Assembly: GCA_004352715.1 (NCBI GenBank)
Contig: SCFE01000077.1
Span: 1,048,658 to 1,112,657, forward strand
Direction of reading: 5' to 3'
Length of the DNA: 64,000 nt
From: Hofstenia miamia
Lineage: Eukaryota > Xenacoelomorpha > Acoela
Part shown: positions 46,501 through 57,040 of the stretch, in pieces
Layout: each line of letters starts with the position of its first letter
Position numbering within the stretch: position 1 is the first letter of the stretch
Position numbers and translations under genes: made by a program
Notes under the pieces: model-generated
Told to the model about the DNA's origin: nothing
Database searches by the model: none
The model's input: only the letters and a program-made list of their open reading frames with translations

Positions 46501-49500
46501 TTAACAGATCGCTTTATTCTTGGAAAAGAAAGCCTAGTGGAGACAAAAGGATGGGCAAGTTGGAATGACAAGTTCTTTAAAAACAGTATTTTTAGCATTG
46601 GTATCCATTTTTACGCATCAAAATGAAAGCATTATTGGTCGCACTGTCTATTATGTTGTAAAAAAAGAAGTTACCATCTGACTGTTTTCTTCGAACGATG
46701 AATTCTTCCAAGTTTTAATCGCATCGGTCTACCCCTCCTTTTGCTTTGTTATAATCTAAGATTATGACAGGTTTATTGTTATTTTGGGATGCAACTTGAC
46801 TTGTTGTATGCGATAACCTGAAGAGAATAACAGATTTGTTTCGCTTTGCTTGGTATACAACAATAGTTATCATATTTGCGCGATCAAACAAAAAGAGACT
46901 GTCTGTAACAGTCCGGCGAACTTTCATGATTGTTGGCATTTTTTTCCGATTGCCCTAATTGTCCCAAGAAGCGTCAACTGTTTTGCTGCTAAATCAACTG
47001 CCAGTTTGTGGCTGGTAAAGAAATTATCTGTGCAAATTTCACGCCCAGTGCCATAAATTGGTTTACATAACAACATCATAAGCCAAATGTCCATGAATTC
47101 CTTGTCCATTTTGTCGACCTCCATAAATATAAGCATTCAGCATATAACTTGTACTTGCTTCACAAACCCAGACAATATTTAGACCATACTTTCGTGTGTT
47201 TGACAGCATGTATGCGCGGCCAGGAATTCTGCCTCTATATCCAACTAGTTCTTCATCAATTGTAAGAATATAATCAGGTATATAAAATCTGCGTAAATTC
47301 AGCACAAATAAATCCCAAACTTCCCTAACAGGCGCATATTTATCAGTTTCTCTTTTTTGCCGTAGCGTGATTATATTACCAAATCTTATTGCTCTGTCAC
47401 TACCAGCACGTATAATAATCGAAAGGGCTGCAGAAAACTGTTCCATGTTGAAAGTTGAGCAAAAATTGAATCTTTTTTCAGAAGAAATTGTTCGTTGCAG
47501 CTGTGTTACTTTTCGATTTGTGGACCGCAAAATAGTGCGCATTATTTCCTCACTCAAGAATAACCGAAAGGCATATACCTCTGCTGTAGGAGTTGACAGT
47601 GTTCTTGGTGTCTCTAAGAATATTGCGTCGCCTAGTTCGCGTAGGAAGCTCATCATTTTTTAAAGTAATTCCATTTGCAATGTAAGCCTGACTATGTTCA
47701 CTGTCCGAATCGCTGCTCTCAGTGCTTCCTCTTATCAGCACATTTTCCGTGTCACTGTCGTCACTTTCAGTGCATTCTTCAGCAATTGATATATCATCAT
47801 CTACATCAGTAACATTGTTATCTACAGCATTATCTGGAACAGCCTCCACAGTAGACTAATTGTCTTCATCACTATCAGAATCACTTTGTATTTGTGCCTC
47901 ATTTTCCATCAAAATTCCAAGTGTAGCACACGCATTCAGGTAGCAAAGGCGTCTGGAATTCATATCAAACGTCAAACAGAAGCTAAGAAATGTAAACCAC
48001 GTAATTTGATTGAAATTAGAGATAAAATATAAGCGACTACAATTTGTAGTCACAAGTACGTCCAAGAACATAAAGTTTATGTTAATATTAAATTTTCACT
48101 TCATTTCTTTACCGTTAGAGGGCTTATAAACACTTAAATATATTTCGTCTAATGGCTGGGTCAATTATAACGTGTGTTATTTAGAGTGAATGTAAGAAAC
48201 CAATTTTACAGTGTTTACATAGCAATTATCTAGGTATGTTGCAATTATTGACTTGTTTGACCTATTCACTAAAAACTCAAAACAATATGAAGTGAATGAC
48301 TACAAATTGTAGTCACAAGTACTGATAAGGGTTAATACTTCCATTGCGAATACACAAATAACATCCATATGTTGAATTATACTTCACGGCTCATGTACAA
48401 CTGCATTCATGTAGCCATCACAATATGAGGTAAATAGACAATACAACCGATTAGTGAAGTAAAATTCCCCGGAAGGTTGCTCCAATTGATATTGATAAAG
48501 AAACATTAATTAGTTTAAATACTAAGGCCACGGTTAGACTAGGTGATTGGTCACAAAACCAATTACAAAATTGCATCACCAGTGAGTGGTTAGACTGCAT
48601 TGCAAATATAATTGTTGTTGTGATGAAAACAGCTTACCAATCACATTAGAGTGGTTACACTAGGTGTTTGTGACGCATGTGCAATGTTTTTGTAAAGAAA
48701 TAACGACTAGAATTTCTGACTGTAGTAAAATTAATCTCTAAAATTATGATTAACTGTAATAATACTTCCATTGCGAATACACAAATAACATCCATATGTT
48801 GAATTATACTTCACGGCTCATGTACAACTGCATTCATGTAGTCATCACAATATGAGTAAAATAGACAATACAACCGATTAGTGAAGTAAAATTCCCCGGA
48901 AGGTTGCTCCAATTGATATTGATAAAGAAACATTAATTAGTTTAAATACTAAGGCCACGGTTAGACTAGGTGATTGGTCACAAAACCAATTACAAAATTG
49001 CATCACCAGTGAGTGGTTAGACTGCATTGCAAATATAATTGTTGTTGTGATGAAAACAGCTTACCAATCACATTAGAGTGGTTACACTAGGTGTTTGTGA
49101 CGCATGTGCAATGTTTTTGTAAAGAAATAACGACTAGAATTTCTGACTGTAGTAAAATTAATCTCTAAAATTATGATTAACTGTACAGTTAATGGTGAAC
49201 TTGAAATAGTGTTATCTGTAAAGCATATTTTAACAAATTTCAGCCCTTAGACATTAATGCCTTCATCAGTAGGCGTAAGTAGGATTTTCTGACTTAATGC
49301 AGGGCGAAGCCCGCCAAAATTTTGAAAATATTGAGAAAATAGACCCTAAAAAACGCATTTCCCCATGCCCCCCTGCGTACGCCACTGGGATAGTGAATTG
49401 TATATACCGGATAATTTCGAATAATTTAACTGCCGAATACCGGATAATATATTGTTCAATTATTACAAGGGCAACCAGAAATATGACTTTAGAAAAAACA

Positions 49501-51074
49501 AAATATGACCTAATTTTTGTGACAAAATGTGGCGGAATTTAGTTAAATATGCCCTAAATTATGACCATCCATTTTTCAAAATGATTCAGTTAAGAAATAT
49601 AAAACTGTTTTCTATTACTGAGAACAAAATATAAACCAAATACAAAAATATAAATAGACTAATCATAAGTCAATTTTTTAAAGCAACTCTGCATCACTAA
49701 ATTATAATAACAGCACATAAATGTTAATATATTATTGTGGTTAAGATTTCTCTCAAACGCAGCCGATGTTGCTTGACATTTTATTTGGTTTAGAATCAGG
49801 GATTCATTGCGCCCTTCAAAAATTTTTCTTGTGTGAATTTGTCATTTTCGTCTATGTTGATCGCCATTGTAAGTGTGCATCATGCACAGAGAGAAAAGTA
49901 ACAACAGCCGTCTGTTCTGTGTTCATAGCAATGAATCTTTTCAGTAAAATTATGTAGTATATGTATCAAAATTATATAATAATGCAAGGTAAATATTTTT
50001 TTAAAACAAAAAACAGTCGATATAAATATAATATACATCATAATAATATAATTTGATGAACTTCAGTTTGGCACAACGCTTATTGAAGACTTTTAAATTG
50101 CTACGCAAAATCACCTTTAGTAATTGTTACAGGATAATCACAAATAAAGTGTGGTTATACTACGCGCTCTGCACACCAATCGCAAATGAAATCGAACACG
50201 CATGATTTATTCATGATCGTCACATCGCTAATTATCTCGGGTGGTTAAACTTGCAACGCTTTCAAAAGTGACAGATCATTTTTAACCAATCACCTAGTCT
50301 AACCGTGGCCTAATAGTAAAAAGTTTACACTACGGTGATTTCGCAAATTATTTTCTTTGAAACAAATAGAATAATTAATAAATGTAAATAAACATACCCA
50401 ATATGCAATAGAAGAAACTTCAGCTGCTGTTTAATGGATCTTAATTTGGTCAATGTAATTCCAGCAGACGGAAACCTATTGTGAAATCTCTCATTCAAAC
50501 GCGGTTTCGAGAGCTGATCAACACTTGATATAGAAACCATGTAACATGAGAAGTTCAATTGTGTCCGAGTGACTCCCATGTTGGGAGAATCCAACAGAAA
50601 TGGTTTATAAACGGACATTAAATGTTGTTGCCTTGTCATTGGTAAACAATCTGTTATATTAAAAGCAAGAGTATCGAAATTGCTATTTTTCTTAAAATAC
50701 TCATCGCTATTATTTGGTAAGCGATTGATGCCATTTGAATGATTTTCTGACCCCTTACCTTTCAGTACTGAACATAACACGATTGGTGTTGATTGATAAA
50801 CAAACATCGATGGATTGTTACGATCGATTTTTGAACGAAGAAAAAACCTCTTAGAGGTGAGTATAGAACGATTATCACCAATTGATAAGTGCTTTGCTAT
50901 GTCAGGTGGTTCGTCTGCTTCACTTTCTTCCATGCCTTCAATGGTAGAAGGCACATTTTGAACACACTCAATATTTTCATTTTTACCTAGCGCAATATTA
51001 ATTAAGAAATTACAAGCATCGTAATGATTTCTACGATTAACTTTTTCCGAATGGCATTTGTTGTTTTTTACCAT
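43536..51074 (-). CDS. CABLES: CABLES-type (CDK5 and ABL1 enzyme substrate) cyclin-box protein, two exons
   Basis: CDS = complement(join(43536..43884, 50398..51074)), 341 aa. CABLES proteins are cyclin-fold adaptors linking CDKs to tyrosine kinases. Exon 1 starts at the first ATG after an in-frame stop (51072-51074). It holds the N-terminal block YDACNFLINIALG (like vertebrate SFLTNISLDG), then an acidic linker, then YKPFLLDSPNMG and the cyclin-box lead-in ITLTKLRSIKQQL. Exon 2 continues VVAATWIYFEKL, RRLIAATCALLAAKI, REIVNYELVILSALNFDL and ILPYTRHLSL, matching the CABLES C-terminus in order and without gaps. Donor GTATGT (50392-50397) and acceptor TTTTAG (43885-43890) join in phase (GG+C = Gly). 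The 6.5-kb intron is full of transposons. No stops or frameshifts were found. The protein is shorter than vertebrate CABLES (478 and 633 aa in human, from memory), mainly in the linker. An upstream non-coding exon is possible. Confidence 0.86.
44492..44779. mobile_element. hAT-type MITE
   Basis: The ends CAGGCTCGGCTTTA and the complement of CAGGCGCAGCTTTA are inverted repeats, with GTGCCCCCC blocks just inside. Flanking octamers (CCACAAAT / TTTCAAAT) match only partly, so an old insertion. It is 288 bp and non-coding. Confidence 0.68.
45901..46486. mobile_element. hAT-type MITE with CCGGTCGGGTCGGGTC subterminal repeats
   Basis: The left end CAGAGGTGTAAACCGG and right end complementary to CATAGGTGTAAATCGG are inverted repeats. 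Both subterminal regions carry GGTCGGGTCGGGTC next to ACCGGTC palindromes. It is 586 bp and non-coding. The flanking octamers do not match, so it is decayed or the insertion was rearranged. Confidence 0.72.
46505..48331 (-). mobile_element. Dead piggyBac element with recognisable 5' terminus
   Basis: The right boundary is clear: the element end, read from outside in on the minus strand, is TTAA then CCCTTATCAGTACTTGTG, with TTAA at 48332-48335. A 25-bp repeat built on the palindrome GACTACAA-N-TTGTAGTC followed by ACAAGTAC occurs next to the terminus (48298-48322) and again internally (48035-48059). This is typical of piggyBac subterminal repeats. The opposite end is uncertain: a TTAA at 46501-46504 is present, but the adjoining bases do not match the terminal repeat. 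Confidence 0.75.
46520..47963 (-). pseudogene. piggyBac transposase (DDE_Tnp_1_7), multiply broken
   Basis: Cut-and-paste transposase with TTAA target preference. On the minus strand from ATG 47963: MNSRRL, then an acidic low-complexity N-terminus (SDSDSDEDN) interrupted by a TAG near 47857. A frame change near 47600 leads to the piggyBac core (AFRLFLSEEIMRTILRSTN). The first catalytic Asp region is ILTIDEELVGYRGR (near 47260). After another frame change the second is REICTDNFFTSHKL (near 47030). After a third it is IILDYNKAKGGVDRCD with a TAA (46715). C-terminal homology continues in another frame to about 46520. All three catalytic aspartates are still readable, but at least three frameshifts and two stops make it dead. 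Confidence 0.9.
48333..49185 (+). repeat. 427-bp tandem duplication, two copies
   Basis: 48333-48759 and 48760-49185 are near-identical at a constant 427-bp offset. No N separates them, unlike the other duplications in the window. The first copy starts at the TTAA of the piggyBac end. Each copy contains the 28-bp inverted-repeat end of the element at 48950-50313. Confidence 0.88.
48950..50313. mobile_element. Non-autonomous DNA element with 28-bp terminal inverted repeats
   Basis: The left end TAAGGCCACGGTTAGACTAG (48950; also at 48523 in the first tandem copy) matches the inverted right end (50285-50313) over about 28 bp. The inner sequence repeats GTGGTTA(C/T/A)ACT-type words at both ends (for example near 49080, 50150 and 50240). 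A short MITE (49267-49387) is nested in it. No transposase is visible. The right end lies close to the CABLES exon 1 splice donor. Confidence 0.72.
49267..49387. mobile_element. Short MITE with CAGTGGCGTA-type ends
   Basis: The left end CAGTAGGCGTAAGTAGG and right end complementary to CAGTGGCGTACGCAGGGGGG are imperfect inverted repeats 121 bp apart. A small GGGCGAAGCCC hairpin lies inside. There is no clear target duplication. Confidence 0.6.
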
Positions 51075-51400
51075 CGCTTGCAAAAGCAAAATCAATTAAA
51101 AATCTTTGTTCCTCTATGAAATCTAAACGAATATAATGCAAAACAAAAATAAAAATTCAAAACTACTATGTGGTAGACTTCAAATACATATAATCGCTCT
51201 GTAAATTTCTAAATATATATTAGGATAGATTCGTTATGTACTAGCATTGGGGCTTTCCTTGTGAAGAAACCATGTCGTCTATAATATCTTAGAGTAATGG
51301 AAAGTGAAATAGAGCAATATAGTGTAGATAGTATAGGACATGCTATGTACTGCGGCATTTCAAACCACACTGATGCGATATGGTCACCAAAAACTTCGAA

Positions 51401-51432
<32 letters not shown>

Positions 51433-53380
51433 NNNNNNNNNNNNNNNNNNNNNNNNNNNNNNNNNNNNNNNNNNNNNNNNNNNNNNNNNNNNNNNNNNNN
51501 NNNNNNNNNNATATATATATATATATATATAAAATATTGTGCTTAATTTAATGTTAACCGGCTTCGATTCGAAAATAATCATCAAAATCCAAAATTTGTG
51601 GGGATAATATTTACTACACTAAAATTGAATGATGTTTAAATTTTCATGCACATAAAATAAATTTAATATGCTCATATTGATCTATATTATGCTTCTGCAA
51701 TCTTCGTATTGGGTGTTCTTATTATTATATTAAAATTGCTCTTTTTAGCATGATATTGATGCATATATATTGTAGAGGTTCATTGATCATAGCTACAAAA
51801 TGGCGCTTAGTTTCCAGAATGAAAGAAATATTGAATTCTTCATAATTGTATTTATAGACATTATTAAGAACAAAAATCATATTGAAAAACTGCTAGTTCC
51901 ACACTTGTCATGGTGCGAAAATATTTAAAAAATATCCTTATGTATGAATAAGGTACAAATTGACCGTTCAACAACTGTCAATTTTTATTCTCTATTCGTG
52001 AGAATTACAGAAGGCTATGCTCTTATAATTGAATGGTCTATGCCCTTCTAGGGGACCAAACAAGTATTTCAATATTTCAATGTGCGCCAGGTTGCGGTTA
52101 CTTTTGCATTGAAATAGGCATAACGATGCAGTGGACGTGATATAGTGCGAATCATGTATTCCTAATACCGTTTCATCAGGCATTCTTTATCATTTCATGT
52201 CAATAATGGCTCCAGGTCAGACAATAAAAAATGATAAATATATTGCTGTCATTGTCAGCCACCTCCTCCACTCCACAATTTAAAAAATAATGAGCTTTAT
52301 TTGAGCGTTAGAATGGCTAAAAAATCATTGTGTAGTACTCAAACTTATCTGTCATCAAAAACTAATATTAGAATATATCGAATACATCTGTAATACATTT
52401 CTTGGATCCGATTTGGGACACAAGGCTTTCTCTGGTACATGGAACGCACTGCATTTTAGAGAATTATATGCGAATTCCGTTCCGATTACTTAGCTGCTTT
52501 CAACATTGTGGAGAGCGCCTTTTGCTCTTGCAAAATAAAGATTATATTATTAATTATTATACCCTTTGGGTAACTAAGTCTTTAGTTAATTACAACTAGC
52601 GAATTATCGTTCGACATTTCAACTGACGTATTTCGGAACCCTATAGCTCTGTGACTATTGCACCTATACACCCAAATTTGATCATGGACTAATATTAAGC
52701 ATGGGCCTGCTAGTCATGTTCCATATACCCTTACGTGTCAATTCATTACAGTTACAAAAGTACATCCAGAAATGTCTCATCACATCCGTGCCGAATTTCG
52801 ATACGGTCTCCTTGGCTAAAGTCCTCTATTTGTCAGGTTTAACAAAATATATTCAAAAAGCACGTGAAACTATATATTCTCCCAAATATATCAAAGACAG
52901 TTTGCAATTTTCAGGAATTAAATTTAGGTCACATGTAAACTTTTCTCTGGAAATGCCCAAAAATAATCAATATTTTCATAAAATTTAATTAATTACGCCA
53001 ACACATTAAAACCAAGATTTTCGGAACCTTGCAGATTAAAAGAAGTGGGCCGTATGCTTGTATATGTAAAATTTCAGGCATATATCTTTATGCGTTCCTA
53101 AGAAGCTTAGTATGAACTGGGGTTAATACTAAACTCGCCCACCACATCATTAATTACAGAAGAAGTTTGAAACTAATCTATTTGAAATTTTGCAAAGTAA
53201 TAGAAGTTGACGGTAAACGTGTCCAAATTTCAAAATGTCCAGCTTTAAAATTAGATTGTCGTAATTTCTTACAAGGACTTATGCAAGGCAAATTAAGGTG
53301 ATACATTTACATTGAAATTGTCTATTCAATAAAAACATTTGAATTTTGAATCAGATCATTCCATAAATTCCAAGATGTTA
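51075..53380. other. 5' flank of the CABLES gene and unannotated sequence
   Basis: It should contain the CABLES promoter and 5' UTR (upstream on the minus strand). I see no decisive promoter element. It includes an (AT)n tract interrupted by a 78-N gap (51433-51510). No other gene is supported. Confidence 0.45.
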
Positions 53381-53381
53381 T

Positions 53382-54094
53382 TGTACAAAGCAGTATTAAT
53401 TCCTGCTATATTGTACAAAGCGGTAATATTCCGATATATATATATATATATACATAAATATTGAAAATAATAACGAATTTTTACGATTACACAAAAAAAG
53501 TTTTTAAAGTTTTTTTTACACTTCATTATTTCTCCTTTTGTGTACAACTTATTAATGTATTTGTCTTCACTGTACAAAATAATAATTTACATTTAAATTT
53601 TCCGTTTCCCGCAAATCAATTAAATTTCGCGGCTTTCAATATGCAGTTTATGTACAAAAATTATGCAGTACAAAATCTTTTGTAAGAAAATGGTAGAGTT
53701 GTCAAATAAAGAATTTTTTTCACAAGCTTTACCAGAAATGGAAGCAATGTTTGATGTACAAGCAAAAACCTCTTTAATAAAAGAGACACCAGTTCGTGAA
53801 AAGCTAAGAATAGTAAGAAAAAAGAAATGTAAACGTAAATTATATGCTGGCGAAAGCACTTCAAAAAAAGAAAAGTGGTTGAAAAGCCAGCGGATGACCA
53901 AAATAACTGCAAGCCTTCTACTAGTCACCCGCAAGTTTCTGATAAAAAAGAATTTAAAGAGCAAGAACAAATGCATTGTTGTGATCATATATATAAATAT
54001 ATTGGGCATCATATTTCACGTGGACACAAGGACACAGATGGCTTATATTAACGAATTTGTACAGACAAGGAGTTATATTTAGGAAAGCTGTACA
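53382..54094. repeat. Cluster of eight TGTACA palindromes
   Basis: TGTACA occurs at 53382, 53412, 53541, 53571, 53651, 53755, 54058 and 54089. The first two lie in a short tandem duplication (TTGTACAAAGC). The cluster overlaps a lysine-rich open frame and may be chance or a protein-binding array. Confidence 0.55.
53663..54082 (+). CDS. Hypothetical lysine-rich protein, possibly frameshifted exon
   Basis: A 139-aa plus frame with a basic charged middle (VREKLRIVRKKKCKRKLY, GESTSKKEK). Near 53875 a one-base shift would give a more protein-like continuation, with a Ser/Pro/Lys-rich stretch and a Cys/His-rich end (MHCCDHIYKYIGHH) ending at TAA near 54050. I do not recognise a family. It could be a decayed gene or element fragment, and the opposite-strand frames here are hydrophobic shadows of the lysine-rich coding. 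Confidence 0.3.
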   Translation: MQYKIFCKKMVELSNKEFFSQALPEMEAMFDVQAKTSLIKETPVREKLRIVRKKKCKRKLYAGESTSKKEKWLKSQRMTKITASLLLVTRKFLIKKNLKSKNKCIVVIIYINILGIIFHVDTRTQMAYINEFVQTRSYI

Positions 54095-54172
54095 GAAAAA
54101 AAATATAAACACACATATAATAATTAAATTATATTTTGCTAAGACTTAGCATATTATGAAAGATTTATTACG

Positions 54173-54215
54173 CAAACATGTTTCGCTACATACGTATAGC
54201 TTCGTCAGTGCATAT
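54173..54215 (-). ncRNA. Hammerhead-ribozyme-like motif
   Basis: Read on the minus strand: TATGCA, the core CTGACGA, then A plus a GCTA/TAGC stem with a TACGTATG loop, then GAAA, a self-complementary ACATGT (stem III) and GTT (NUH-type cleavage triplet), then TGCGTA. TATGCA and TGCGTA pair as stem I (6 bp with one G-U). All strand-order elements of a type I hammerhead are present. One extra A before stem II departs from the canonical core. Hammerheads of this minimal stem III type are known from Penelope-like elements, and Penelope-like sequence occurs elsewhere in the window. Activity is unproven. Confidence 0.45.
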
Positions 54216-54278
54216 ATAGAGTATAGAGGGAAAGTTTAGAAAAGTTTAAGAATGCTAACATATATATATATATATATA

Positions 54279-55278
54279 NNNNNNNNNNNNNNNNNNNNNN
54301 NNNNNNNNNNNNNNNNNNNNNNNNNNNNNNNNNNNNNNNNNNNNNNNNNNNNNNNNNNNNNNNNNNNNNNNNNNNNNNNNNNNNNNNNNNNNNNNNNNNN
54401 NNNNNNNNNNNNNNNNNNNNNNNNNNNNNNNNNNNNNNNNNNNNNNNNNNNNNNNNNNNNNNNNNNNNNNNNNNNNNNNNNNNNNNNNNNNNNNNNNNNN
54501 NNNNNNNNNNNNNNNNNNNNNNNNNNNNNNNNNNNNNNNNNNNNNNNNNNNNNNNNNNNNNNNNNNNNNNNNNNNNNNNNNNNNNNNNNNNNNNNNNNNN
54601 NNNNNNNNNNNNNNNNNNNNNNNNNNNNNNNNNNNNNNNNNNNNNNNNNNNNNNNNNNNNNNNNNNNNNNNNNNNNNNNNNNNNNNNNNNNNNNNNNNNN
54701 NNNNNNNNNNNNNNNNNNNNNNNNNNNNNNNNNNNNNNNNNNNNNNNNNNNNNNNNNNNNNNNNNNNNNNNNNNNNNNNNNNNNNNNNNNNNNNNNNNNN
54801 NNNNNNNNNNNNNNNNNNNNNNNNNNNNNNNNNNNNNNNNNNNNNNNNNNNNNNNNNNNNNNNNNNNNNNNNNNNNNNNNNNNNNNNNNNNNNNNNNNNN
54901 NNNNNNNNNNNNNNNNNNNNNNNNNNNNNNNNNNNNNNNNNNNNNNNNNNNNNNNNNNNNNNNNNNNNNNNNNNNNNNNNNNNNNNNNNNNNNNNNNNNN
55001 NNNNNNNNNNNNNNNNNNNNNNNNNNNNNNNNNNNNNNNNNNNNNNNNNNNNNNNNNNNNNNNNNNNNNNNNNNNNNNNNNNNNNNNNNNNNNNNNNNNN
55101 NNNNNNNNNNNNNNNNNNNNNNNNNNNNNNNNNNNNNNNNNNNNNNNNNNNNNNNNNNNNNNNNNNNNNNNNNNNNNNNNNNNNNNNNNNNNNNNNNNNN
55201 NNNNNNNNNNNNNNNNNNNNNNNNNNNNNNNNNNNNNNNNNNNNNNNNNNNNNNNNNNNNNNNNNNNNNNNNNNNNNN
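54279..55278. other. Assembly gap, 1000 N, flanked by (TA)n
   Basis: Exactly 1000 N. Alternating TA tracts border it on the left and again from 55298 to 55334. Confidence 0.99.
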
Positions 55279-55289
55279 GATCTTAATAT

Positions 55290-55335
<46 letters not shown>

Positions 55336-55429
55336 CACAATGGTTATTAGTTTAAATAATAATAAAAAAAGTCTTCATTAGGACGTCGAAAGCAAAACAA
55401 TACAAATGAATAAAAATGAAGTTTTTCGG

Positions 55430-56040
55430 CAACGAGGACAGTCAGGAGGTTAATGTGTATGGAAATCAAAAGTAAGGATCAGCGAAGAGGAAAAACAACA
55501 GAAGTTGGAGGTTTGAGTGTTACGATTAAAAAACGAGTGACAAGTGCAATATTTCTTTAAATGAAGAACAGAGAACGTGACAACACTATCAGAGCGAGTA
55601 GAGTGTGAATTCGTGAATGTTATAAAATCAAATGCCTCAAGGTCCAAATTGCGAGTCAGTAAACGATTGAAGAGGAAATCACAGGCATGAAAGTGAAATT
55701 ACAGCGGGACTGGAAATTTTTTCAGAGTATCTTTGTATGGTAAGGGAGAGAATGGAACAAGGCACGATATGACCACCATGGAGAAGCAAAGAGAAGATAG
55801 CACAAGGAATGGACTTGAACAACGACAATTTAACAATTGATGAGGTATTGAAGGGAACATTACGAAAAAGGGCAAAGTGTGCGGAATTAGTTTTACAGAA
55901 AGACAAAGACAAGACCAGTCCAATTTAAGTTGTAGGACTAAGATCAAGATGGTTAACAGAAGACCAGAAGACCAAATAGAAAACAGCACAAGATCAGATG
56001 AGATATTGGAGGCAAAAAAACCGCAATTTCATTGACATGC
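55430..56040. other. Purine-rich stretch, no supported gene
   Basis: The plus strand is markedly A+G-rich over about 600 bp. Minus-strand frames here look leucine- and serine-rich only because they read polypyrimidine. It may be non-coding part of a retroelement, but I found no diagnostic motif. Confidence 0.5.
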
Positions 56041-56625
56041 TCAAAATCACTAAGTATTGGTGCTTCAAACACTATAATAATCATAATTTAATAAATGTGG
56101 TGACATTCCAGATAGAATAAAACTTTAATGTTTGAAAAACAAGTCAGCAAAGGTTAGGAACTTTAGATTGGCTATAGCAAACGTTACCGAAAAAACTATT
56201 ACAACGCAAATATTAATATGCTACAAACAATTATATATTAAAATGAAATGAAATATAGGGCATCCTTAAATTAGTAATGATTGATTCACTAAACAGACGC
56301 TACTAACCATATATAGTTAACCAGAATCTTTGCCCTAACAATAACCCAAAATTTGATTATTTTTGAAGCAGCCCGAAGAAGTAAACATATAAAATTTTGT
56401 GGTGACAGCTAAACAGTTTAAAAATTAGAAATCTTTTCGCGAGTACATTTAACGAATTCCAATTTGTTTCAAATTATTTCGGAGTGATTTGCTGACAACC
56501 TTTGGAATTAATATAAAATGCAATAAGAAGCTTAGCTATATTACATAGGAGTAATATATGTCTTTGATTGGTTAGTACTATTTCACACAACTAAATTTCA
56601 AGTAAGCCTAAAATTTATTGCAAAT

Positions 56626-57025
56626 ATGTGACGGGTCAAGTGAAAAGGTGGCTGAAATTAACAGGAAGCATTTTGAAAAAAATGAGTATAAAGTTTGTAG
56701 GCTTCTTGTAAACCTATGTCTTACAGTCAATATAAATAACATAATGTTTTAGACATTCAATGCCATTGTAATACATTGTTCATGTAGTTCATTTAGTTTT
56801 GTTATATTGCTTTATGTTTGTTCAATGCTTGAGAATTTACTATATGTTACACTTCCTTGATAACAAGATATATACTGAACAGGAAATAACTTATCTATTA
56901 GAATGTCAGTAATTAAAATCACAAGAAATTACACAATAACTTTTCAATAACTGAGCAACTAGAAAACTCAGTTTTTATAAAAAAAACCCCTTCAGCCACC
57001 TTTTCATGTGGTCTGTCACATATAT
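56626..57025. repeat. Short inverted repeat pair at a composition boundary
   Basis: About 33 bp around GTGAAAAGGTGGCTGAA (56639-56655) recurs inverted at 56990-57025 (complement of CATGAAAAGGTGGCTGAA). It is a possible MITE of about 400 bp. It coincides with the left edge of the CpG-depleted region. Confidence 0.6.
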
Positions 57026-57040
57026 TATTTAACATACACT

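Larger units (their letters stand above)
43885..50397 (-). other. CABLES intron colonised by mobile elements
   Basis: GT-AG intron of 6513 bases. It contains, from low to high coordinate, hAT MITEs at 44492-44779 and 45901-46486, a 15-N run in an AT tract (45700-45715), a dead piggyBac (to 48331), a 427-bp tandem duplication (48333-49185) and a TIR element (48950-50313) that ends only 84 bases from the exon 1 donor. No other gene is supported inside it. Confidence 0.82.

Noticed and set aside
48333-49185. Could the direct repeats be a CRISPR-like array?
   Set aside because: Only two units of 427 bp, in a eukaryotic intron, with no short repeat/spacer pattern.
52402-52988. Two plus-strand frames between the CABLES gene and the TGTACA cluster
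   Set aside because: No domain or codon-usage support; treated as non-coding.
53620-54012. Hydrophobic minus-strand frames
   Set aside because: Antisense shadow of a lysine-rich plus frame (AAA/AAG read as TTT/CTT).
55679-55989. Leucine/serine-rich minus-strand frames resembling membrane proteins
   Set aside because: They are readings of a pyrimidine-rich strand; no signal, domain or codon pattern supports them.
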